In this document: one piece after another, positions 1-4,882 of the stretch
Numbering within the stretch: the first letter of the stretch is position 1
How the letters are laid out: the number at the start of each line of letters is the position of its first letter
DNA from: Candidatus Gottesmanbacteria bacterium
GTDB lineage: Bacteria; Patescibacteriota; Microgenomatia; JACPZF01
Direction of reading: 5' to 3'
DNA length: 13,722 nucleotides
Assembly: GCA_016195615.1 (NCBI GenBank)
Contig: JACPZF010000032.1
Coordinates: 1-13,722, forward strand
Translations under genes and position numbers: made by a program
The notes under the pieces: model-generated
Database searches by the model: none
What the model saw: only the letters and a program-made list of their open reading frames with translations
Told to the model about the DNA's origin: nothing

Positions 1-66
1 CAATACCCAATTTGAAACATTTAAAAAAACCAAAGAAACATTTGTTACCAGTGTTACCTCTCGAAT

Positions 67-81
67 ATTTCATTATGAAAT
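67..81. promoter_or_regulatory. Palindrome beside promoter, candidate operator
   Basis: A perfect 7-bp inverted repeat (ATTTCAT, one-base centre, ATGAAAT) ends one base before the proposed -35 of the promoter for the DUF4258/DUF2283 pair. Toxin-antitoxin operons are commonly autorepressed through such palindromes. The operator role is inference from position, and AT-rich palindromes also arise by chance. Confidence 0.3.
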
Positions 82-110
82 CTGATATTTCGTTTTAACA
101 TTGCTATAAT
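82..110 (+). promoter_or_regulatory. Promoter with extended -10 for the eroded pair
   Basis: TATAAT lies at 105-110 and is preceded by TG plus one base (extended -10). A weak -35 (CTGATA, 82-87) sits at 17-bp spacing. The GTG start of the next reading frame is only 6 bases past the -10, so transcription should begin at or beside the start codon. Confidence 0.5.
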
Positions 111-116
111 TTCAAG

Positions 117-242
117 GTGAGATCCACAAGATATTTTCGCGAGCAGGTTTTACGTAAAAGATCGTATCTGAAACCAAATTGGGTTGACGGGAAAACTGTG
201 CATAACGCATTTCCGGATCGTAATTTTAAGGAGGCACAATGA
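117..242 (+). pseudogene. DUF4258-like protein, internally deleted remnant
   Basis: A 41-codon frame (GTG 117, TGA 240-242) begins TRYFREQVLRKR and ends DGKTVHNAFPDRNF. From memory these match the N- and C-terminal ends of a DUF4258-like small protein family of about 80 residues that commonly precedes DUF2283 genes. The middle, normally carrying the conserved strands around the GRIRxW and LRVVTLED segments, is absent, so I infer an in-frame internal deletion of roughly 35-40 codons. The stop overlaps the next ATG (ATGA), the arrangement of a translationally coupled pair. There is no Shine-Dalgarno before the GTG and the -10 is 6 bases upstream, suggesting a leaderless message. Probably non-functional. 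Family assignment rests on recalled sequence similarity. Confidence 0.5.
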
Positions 243-459
243 AATTCCATTACTATCAAGATACAGACTCACTCTATATTGATTTATCGGAAAAAAAAGC
301 GTCGATTCGAAAGAAATCGCCGATGGGATTGTCATCGATTTTGATGCCAAGGGTAATATCGTGGGAATAGACATTGATCACGCAAGCACTTTCGTCAATC
401 TTAAGAGGTTGGAAACAAAAGGGATTCCTCTCAAAAATTCTCCCTTTGTAAACCAATAG
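239..459 (+). pseudogene. DUF2283 family protein with a -1 frameshift at A8
   Basis: ATG 239 follows a good Shine-Dalgarno (AAGGAGG, 228-234) and opens with MKFHYYQDTDSLYIDLSEKK, the typical DUF2283 start. After the run of eight A (291-298) the match moves to another frame, which reads VDSKEIADGIVIDFDAKG, then NIVGIDIDHAS, and ends at TAG 457-459. One extra A would give a continuous 73-residue protein of normal family length. As written, translation stops at 368-370 after 43 residues. DUF2283 proteins are small and sit beside DUF4258 genes in putative toxin-antitoxin pairs, and here the partner lies upstream with an ATGA overlap. The lesion may be a real mutation, a homopolymer sequencing error, or a site corrected by polymerase slippage on poly-A. 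Confidence 0.75.
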
Positions 460-477
460 ATGTAGCAATTAAACATC

Positions 478-499
478 GACCCCGGGGGTATGAGATTTA
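478..499. repeat. Imperfect direct repeat, left copy, flanking membrane cassette
   Basis: GACCCCGG (478-485), six bases, then GAGATTTA (492-499). The same two blocks recur at 944-966 with a seven-base spacer, so the pair brackets the small membrane-protein operon. It is GC-rich compared with its surroundings. Possible cassette boundary; mechanism unknown. Confidence 0.5.
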
Positions 500-537
500 G
501 GATTAGTTTTAACAAAAACATATAAACAGGAAAGTAG

Positions 538-566
538 TTGACAGAAGAAATGTTATTTGCTAGATT
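538..566 (+). promoter_or_regulatory. Promoter of free-standing membrane-protein operon
   Basis: A perfect -35 TTGACA (538-543), 17-bp spacer and TAGATT (561-566) preceded by TGC form an extended -10 promoter. The ATG I select for the following gene is 7 bases further on. A TTG start at 538 would fall inside the -35 itself, which argues against it. Confidence 0.6.
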
Positions 567-573
567 ATCTTTA

Positions 574-774
574 ATGAGGAGCCCTGATACAGTTTTATTT
601 TTGGTAGTTTCGGAACTATTTGTTAATCTATCTGCCGGTTGGTTTGGAGCGGCATTTATTGCTCCCAATTTTTCTCATAGAAAAGCTCCATTGAAATATT
701 TTTTGTTGACACTCGATTTTATACTTGGTATATTATTTCTATTAATAGCTTTCCAATTAAGGCGGATATCATGA
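574..774 (+). CDS. Small two-helix membrane protein (paralogue of 10599-10808)
   Basis: A 66-residue protein with two hydrophobic stretches, roughly residues 6-31 and 43-61, separated by a short basic loop (SHRKAPLK). I chose ATG 574 over upstream TTG 538 and ATG 550 for two reasons. It lies 7 bases after a good extended -10. It also aligns residue for residue with the nested protein at 10599-10808: both have Glu14 followed by a shared ExFxNxxxxWFGAxxI signature. The stop overlaps the next start (ATGA), implying coupling. I do not recognise a named family. Two-helix proteins with this signature look like a recurrent small family in this genome. The role is unknown; a membrane-acting toxin-like or regulatory peptide is only a guess. 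Confidence 0.65.
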   Translation: MRSPDTVLFLVVSELFVNLSAGWFGAAFIAPNFSHRKAPLKYFLLTLDFILGILFLLIAFQLRRIS

Positions 775-887
775 ATCAAAGAATGAATATTAAAAAGGAT
801 ATCCTTGATATCAACGTACAGGTTGCGATTGCTTTTCTATTAGTGCTGATCGTTTTTCTCCTGATGTATCTTGCTTTCTTTCGTTAA
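771..887 (+). CDS. Tiny single-pass membrane protein, 38 aa
   Basis: MNQRMNIKKDILDINV is a charged N-terminal segment of 16 residues followed by one strongly hydrophobic helix (about residues 17-37) ending in Arg. The ATG overlaps the stop of the upstream gene by four bases, so it should be translated by coupling. The layout matches the nested operon at 10599-10990, where a two-helix protein is followed through the same ATGA overlap by a 31-residue single-helix protein. No family is recognised. Conservation of the gene order between the two loci is the main argument that this very short frame is real. Confidence 0.55.
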   Translation: MNQRMNIKKDILDINVQVAIAFLLVLIVFLLMYLAFFR

Positions 888-916
888 CCCAGATATTTAG
901 CGAAGATTTAACTCCC

Positions 917-931
917 GGTGTGAAAAACACC
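917..931. other. Short hairpin between convergent units
   Basis: GGTGT, a five-base GAAAA loop, and ACACC form a 5-bp stem 30 bases after the + strand membrane operon and about 65 bases past the end of the MNT gene on the - strand. No T run follows on either strand, so it is not a convincing intrinsic terminator. Confidence 0.3.
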
Positions 932-943
932 ACTCATCTTATG

Positions 944-966
944 GACCCCGGCGGGCAGGAGATTTA
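944..966. repeat. Imperfect direct repeat, right copy, flanking membrane cassette
   Basis: GACCCCGG (944-951), seven bases, GAGATTTA (959-966), matching 478-499. Together the two copies enclose the operon at 574-887 about 466 bp apart. The region from here to 998 is otherwise AT-rich and holds nothing else I can identify. Confidence 0.5.
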
Positions 967-997
967 TAAATAAATTAATTTTTAAGATATATATTTT

Positions 998-1330
998 TTA
1001 AACTGAGAGAATTTTTCCCGTTTTTCTGATTTGATCAGCCAAAGGATTGTACGGATCAGCAAGATCTTTAGGATGAAAAGGATGAGGTTCGATCATTTCA
1101 TCAACACCTGAAGTTAATCTGCTTAGAAGAATGGTTTCGTCATAATCATCTTTACCGAAATTGGTAGAAACGACACAGACGTCTAAATCGCTCCAAGGCC
1201 TTGCCTTGCCCTTTGCGTATGAGCCAAATAGGATCATTTTTTCAACTTTTATTCCGTTTTTTATCAGAACATCACGATATTTCTTAATAAGTCGTACGGG
1301 AGAATCACTTAATATTGATTTTTTAACCAT
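998..1330 (-). CDS. MNT-type nucleotidyltransferase (antitoxin-like)
   Basis: A 110-residue protein of the minimal nucleotidyltransferase (MNT, pol beta fold) type. The signature GSYAKGKARPWSDLDV occupies residues 36-51, with Gly36-Ser37 and the metal-binding pair Asp48 and Asp50. A later acidic residue around Asp77-Glu81 is the probable third carboxylate. In characterised HEPN/MNT systems the MNT partner nucleotidylates (AMPylates) and silences the HEPN RNase. The ATG lies 22 bases inside the end of the HEPN gene, behind an AAAGGGGA Shine-Dalgarno, so the two form a coupled operon. Length is normal for the family. Function as the antitoxin of this pair is inferred from context. Confidence 0.88.
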   Translation of the reverse strand: MVKKSILSDSPVRLIKKYRDVLIKNGIKVEKMILFGSYAKGKARPWSDLDVCVVSTNFGKDDYDETILLSRLTSGVDEMIEPHPFHPKDLADPYNPLADQIRKTGKILSV

Positions 1331-1695
1331 AGGAAAATCCCCTTTGCTTTAACAAACCACTTGCGGGAAAAACTTTCTGTAGCCTTTTTATAAAAGGCAA
1401 ACTTAATATTATCGTAGCGGGTTTTAATATTCCAGGAAGTAATTTCCTTAAATTCTAATATCTGTTGAGCAGAAAGTTTAATATTCGCTTCAGCGGCAAG
1501 TTGTCCTAACTTATGAATAGGAAGCGCATGATTTTTGGTGTTTTTAAAAACCAATCCCTTTATTAATTTTTCCAGAGCCAAATGGCAGAAAAACAGACAA
1601 TGATTGTATTTTTTTACTTTAAATAATGCTTCCGCTGTTTCCCAACAATCTACAGCGCTAGTCATGTAGTAGTGCAAAAGATCTTTTTCTGTCAT
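1309..1695 (-). CDS. HEPN domain protein (toxin-like partner of MNT)
   Basis: A 128-residue helical protein with the HEPN pattern: a central CHLALEKLIKGLVF helix (residues 37-50), the LPIHKLGQLA segment (58-67), and a late WNIKTRYD motif (88-95). HEPN proteins are usually RNases in toxin-antitoxin pairs, with a catalytic R-x4-6-H. Here Arg93-Tyr94 is present but I see no His four to six residues beyond, so the active site is atypical or the protein is non-nucleolytic. It is the first gene of the HEPN-MNT operon and lies 43 bp downstream of the giant gene on the same strand. An extended -10 sits 6 bases from the ATG with no Shine-Dalgarno, suggesting an independent leaderless transcript. Confidence 0.85.
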   Translation of the reverse strand: MTEKDLLHYYMTSAVDCWETAEALFKVKKYNHCLFFCHLALEKLIKGLVFKNTKNHALPIHKLGQLAAEANIKLSAQQILEFKEITSWNIKTRYDNIKFAFYKKATESFSRKWFVKAKGIFLWLKNQY

Positions 1696-1701
1696 GGAAT
1701 A

Positions 1702-1710
1702 ATTATAACA
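1702..1710 (-). promoter_or_regulatory. Extended -10 for HEPN-MNT operon
   Basis: On the - strand TG, one base and TATAAT run from 1710 to 1702, six bases before the HEPN ATG (1695). I find no good -35 at the usual distance, so the extended -10 would carry recognition. No Shine-Dalgarno precedes the start. Confidence 0.45.
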
Positions 1711-1738
1711 TAGGAGTTAAAAGATTGTTTGAAAAAAT

Positions 1739-3727
1739 TCAATTCTCTGGGGTGGGCGTGGGAGAAAGGTATTCTTGGTTAAAGAAAATATTCTCTTTGT
1801 AATAATCATAAATTGGCGGTAGATCATTTTTAAGTTCTTGGGGAGCAAATCGATATTTACATCCCATACAGGCAAAAAATTCACCAACAGGTCTTTCTCC
1901 GCAAGAAAAGTTACAAAAAGAAGCATTTTGATTATCTTGATTATATTTTTGATCTAAATTTTTTAATAGAACAAAGGTATCCGGAGTAAATATCAATTCG
2001 GAATTCTTAAACTCTGTTTCAAGTCCCGCGTTATTTAGAGCGGGTAAAAACTTGTCCCAATTTGCTTTTCCGTTATAGTCTAGGGCATGCATTAATTCAT
2101 GTAAAATAAAGCCGGAAAATCGTTTGTCGCTGGAAGTTTCTAAATTATGAATGAGATAAGGATGAATTCTTAAATAAATAAGGTTTTGGTCGATAGTTGT
2201 GCCATTAATAAGATTAAGGATCGAGGCTTCTTCCATTTCATTTGTATTAACGGTAAATCCACCGATAATTTTTAGTGACGGAGATAAGTTTTTACGTAAA
2301 TCATCGGGAAAGCCTTGCAGCAATTCATCGGCCGAAGAAAGCATTAGCTTTGTCAAATACCCCTGGCTTGTAAAGGCGATATCTTCATTCGGATTTTCAA
2401 AATTAATGTGCCATTTGTCGGAAAGTTTTTTCCGATACTCATCGGCTTCTTTATAAGCCGCCAGTGACTGTTCAATGATATAACGGCTGCCAAGATATTC
2501 CCATTGAAAATCGTCGCTACAGCGGAGAGGAAGTCCGCTAGCTTTTTTAAATTGAATGTCTTTGGGCCAGCATTGCCAAGGAACCCAATTTCGGTCATCT
2601 TTACACGTATAGAAATACTGCTTCAGTAAATCTTGAACCGGACCGTATGAAAAATTAACCTTACCGGGTTCGCAGCCATTGGGATAATCATTGTTAAGAG
2701 TTGTGATGATTTCTTGGGGAAGGGGATATAAAAGAGGTAACGGTTTTTGGGATAAATCTATATTTTGGCAAAATATTTTTTGTAGGAAATTTTGCTCCCC
2801 AGAAAAAGATTGACATATAATGGGTTCTAATTTAATCACAACGGCTTTGCTTAAAATACTACTCGCCATAAAACTGATAATACCTGCCATTACTTTATTT
2901 AATAAAGGAACAGTTTTATCTTTAGAGGCGCTTTCCGGAGTTGGTGTGGGAGAGAGAGGAGGCGTTGGGGTGATGGCTTTATCAGAAACTGACTGTACAG
3001 TAGTAGCTGAAGAATTCGGTTTTGCCTCCATACCAGCATCACGCTCGAGCGGGGTATTGGTATGATCAGATTGGATTATCCCGGCAAGTAATGGTAGCGT
3101 TGCAAAGCCTTGAGTGGCTCCCGGATGTAAAAATATGCCGGCCAAAGACGTGGTAAGAGTAGTAATGGTAGTAGTAAAAGCTGGCGACATGGGGCCCAAG
3201 ATGGGGTAGGAAAGTAAAAAATTATTTATGTCCGCGGTCACGGAAACCGCGCGGGACAAAAGCGGGCTTTTGGCAACGAATGACAGGTAAGTACTATTGA
3301 ATTTTTTTACCACCGCGTTTTTGAGTTGATAAAAATAAGAAGGATAGGGAGGGAGAAGACTAAAAAGTAGAGAAGCGATATTATATTGAAAAAATATATT
3401 AGTAGTTACATCTTCTAATATGATAGGATACATTATTTTTACAATTTCATAAGGATCAGCGGGAATATTATATATTTTAGACATGGAAATAATTCCATCA
3501 ATAATAGGGTCAAAAATTTGGGTAAGATTGCTCCACCTAATCATGACCAACATCAGCCAATCAATTGTTTGTGAAATATAATTGTTTATTGATATTACCT
3601 GTTCAGGGGAATTTAATATTCCGACTTTGTGAATTACAGATACAATCGTTTGAGCTATAATATGTGCAGTAAATCTGCCAAATTCTATACCGATATTTAA
3701 CGCCAGAGAAAAAGGATTTAGTATCAT
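1739..3727 (-). CDS. C-terminal fragment of giant gene: membrane-linked HELMH metallopeptidase
   Basis: This 662-codon frame is the 3' end of the giant gene, cut off by the IS at 3903-4912. The same frame stays open upstream of ATG 3727 to the IS junction (3902) and reads as ordinary protein, so the ATG is merely the first start left. The N-terminal third has several hydrophobic segments (about residues 5-35, 55-65, 95-125, 180-215). A Pro/Thr-rich linker (TPTPPLSPTPTPES) follows, then another hydrophobic stretch near 275-295. A Cys- and Trp-rich stretch precedes the catalytic HELMHALDY, with His543, Glu544 and His547. Glu616 in GEFFACMG is a plausible third zinc ligand. It ends in a second Pro/Thr tail. 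Alone it lacks a promoter and a Shine-Dalgarno and is probably not expressed properly. Confidence 0.7.
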   Translation of the reverse strand: MILNPFSLALNIGIEFGRFTAHIIAQTIVSVIHKVGILNSPEQVISINNYISQTIDWLMLVMIRWSNLTQIFDPIIDGIISMSKIYNIPADPYEIVKIMYPIILEDVTTNIFFQYNIASLLFSLLPPYPSYFYQLKNAVVKKFNSTYLSFVAKSPLLSRAVSVTADINNFLLSYPILGPMSPAFTTTITTLTTSLAGIFLHPGATQGFATLPLLAGIIQSDHTNTPLERDAGMEAKPNSSATTVQSVSDKAITPTPPLSPTPTPESASKDKTVPLLNKVMAGIISFMASSILSKAVVIKLEPIICQSFSGEQNFLQKIFCQNIDLSQKPLPLLYPLPQEIITTLNNDYPNGCEPGKVNFSYGPVQDLLKQYFYTCKDDRNWVPWQCWPKDIQFKKASGLPLRCSDDFQWEYLGSRYIIEQSLAAYKEADEYRKKLSDKWHINFENPNEDIAFTSQGYLTKLMLSSADELLQGFPDDLRKNLSPSLKIIGGFTVNTNEMEEASILNLINGTTIDQNLIYLRIHPYLIHNLETSSDKRFSGFILHELMHALDYNGKANWDKFLPALNNAGLETEFKNSELIFTPDTFVLLKNLDQKYNQDNQNASFCNFSCGERPVGEFFACMGCKYRFAPQELKNDLPPIYDYYKENIFFNQEYLSPTPTPEN

Positions 3728-3895
3728 GATATTGGGTCCGTATTGAGTAAGATATGGATCCCAATTATGATTAATTTCGGTTATATCACCTCTATTTAAT
3801 CCTAAGACCGTTAAAATCGTCGCAACATCATGAAGTCCTTCACCTATTATTATATTTCGAAAAAATGATCTAAGAACTGAATTTTGGCGGTAGGT

Positions 3896-3902
3896 ATTGA
3901 AA
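3896..3902. repeat. Target site duplication, left copy
   Basis: ATTGAAA, identical to 4913-4919, directly abuts the inverted repeat of the IS. The base on either side of the match differs between copies, so the duplication is exactly 7 bp. Confidence 0.85.
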
Positions 3903-3917
3903 GAGTCTGGTCCATAA

Positions 3918-4811
3918 CTAAAAACTCCTCATTCCAACAAGATAAAATTGATTAAGAGCATAAGAAATCAAGGACAGATAAACATTTCTGGTGAAGGATT
4001 GTATTCCTCTGGTTAATTCCTTCCCGAGGAAGAACTTTCTTTTAAGAGAGGAGAAAAATCTTTCAATCTCAGTGCGTAATTTAAGGATCGAGTGTTTAAA
4101 CGTTCTTCCTACGGCCTTTAACTTCCAGTTAAAGATGTTTCCGTATCTGTGGGGTTTTCCTCTGGCCAGTTTGTTTTTCTTCCTCATCGGTATTCCCGCC
4201 TTTCTTTTTAGGAAGTTCATGACCCAGGCTACGATAGTTGTGTCGTCATACCCTTTATCAGCCAACACATAACCTGACTTTTTCAAGAATGGTTTGGCTT
4301 TCTTAAGAAGTGGAATAGCTACTTGGCCGTCATTTACCAAACCATTGGTTACTATTAGCGCGAGTGGAAATTTGCTTTTGGTATCAATCAAAGCGTGGAG
4401 TTTGAATCCAAAAGCTTTCTTGTAGCCATTAAATCCTAAACTGCCTATTTCCTCCTTTCCTGAGTAGGTTTTGACAAAAGAAGAATCCATGGCGACTTTT
4501 TCTCCCTGGATTAAACCTGTCTTTACGGCCTGTTTTACGAGGTGCTGGAAAAACTTCTGGTAGATGAATCTTTTTTCAAACTGTTGGTTTCTTCTGATGA
4601 AAGTCTGGTGAGAAATCTTTGAAAGATCTTCAATTGTTCGATAATCCCAATTGGTTACCCTCTTAACCAGTAGCCACTTGAATATTTCCTCCTTGGAGTA
4701 GCCGATTCTGCCACCAATAAAGGTTTCCCGTGGGTAAAGCTTATTGATTAGAGGAAAAGATAACTCTAAAACCCATTTTACTTTTTTGGGTAAATGTTTT
4801 AAAACTAACAT
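3918..4811 (-). CDS. IS5/IS4-like DDE transposase
   Basis: A 297-residue transposase that cuts and joins the ends of the surrounding IS. The RNase H-like core shows the first Asp in VAMDSSFVKTYSG (about residue 109), the second in VLADKGYDD (about 192), and the catalytic Glu in LRTEIERFFSSLKRKF, which fits the R-x3-E-x6-K signature of the IS4/IS5 clade. The N-terminal region (IGGRIGYSKEEIFKWLLVKR) resembles the DUF772-type helical domain of this group. Length is normal and no lesion is seen. A strong AAAGGAGG Shine-Dalgarno (4822-4829) lies 10 bases before the ATG, unlike the leaderless cassettes in this window. The stop is 5 bases inside the left inverted repeat. Confidence 0.93.
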   Translation of the reverse strand: MLVLKHLPKKVKWVLELSFPLINKLYPRETFIGGRIGYSKEEIFKWLLVKRVTNWDYRTIEDLSKISHQTFIRRNQQFEKRFIYQKFFQHLVKQAVKTGLIQGEKVAMDSSFVKTYSGKEEIGSLGFNGYKKAFGFKLHALIDTKSKFPLALIVTNGLVNDGQVAIPLLKKAKPFLKKSGYVLADKGYDDTTIVAWVMNFLKRKAGIPMRKKNKLARGKPHRYGNIFNWKLKAVGRTFKHSILKLRTEIERFFSSLKRKFFLGKELTRGIQSFTRNVYLSLISYALNQFYLVGMRSF

Positions 4812-4814
4812 AGG

Positions 4815-4865
4815 CAGTTGGCCTCCTTTCGTATTGTTGTGAATACATTATTAGGATGCCAACTG
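4815..4865 (-). promoter_or_regulatory. Hairpin that may hide the transposase Shine-Dalgarno
   Basis: An 8-bp inverted repeat, with arms at 4858-4865 and 4815-4822, spans the leader of the transposase gene. The proximal arm starts at the edge of the AAGGAGG and fills the gap to the ATG, so folding would block ribosomes. Only transcripts entering from the giant gene contain both arms. Transcripts started inside, near a possible TAATAA -10 (4848-4853), would lack the distal arm. A TTGACA (4876-4881) lies upstream but at long spacing (22 bp). Confidence 0.45.
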
Positions 4866-4882
4866 TTTTTTAGATTGTCAAA

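Noticed and set aside
2..88. Open frame at the left edge that could be the end of an upstream gene
   Set aside because: Only 28 codons with no recognisable motif and no upstream context; cannot be told from chance. The first 66 bases hold nothing I can support.
538..573. Upstream TTG (538) or ATG (550) as the start of the small membrane protein
   Set aside because: TTG 538 falls on the TTGACA -35 element, and alignment with the 69-aa paralogue fits ATG 574 exactly, so the longer forms are unlikely.
917..931. Intrinsic terminator for the membrane operon or HEPN/MNT operon
   Set aside because: The 5-bp stem is weak and lacks a T tract on either strand.
2199..3065. Two + strand frames opposite the HELMH metallopeptidase fragment
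   Set aside because: Composition mirrors the antisense of the real protein (for example the Pro/Thr linker read backwards) and no start signals are present.
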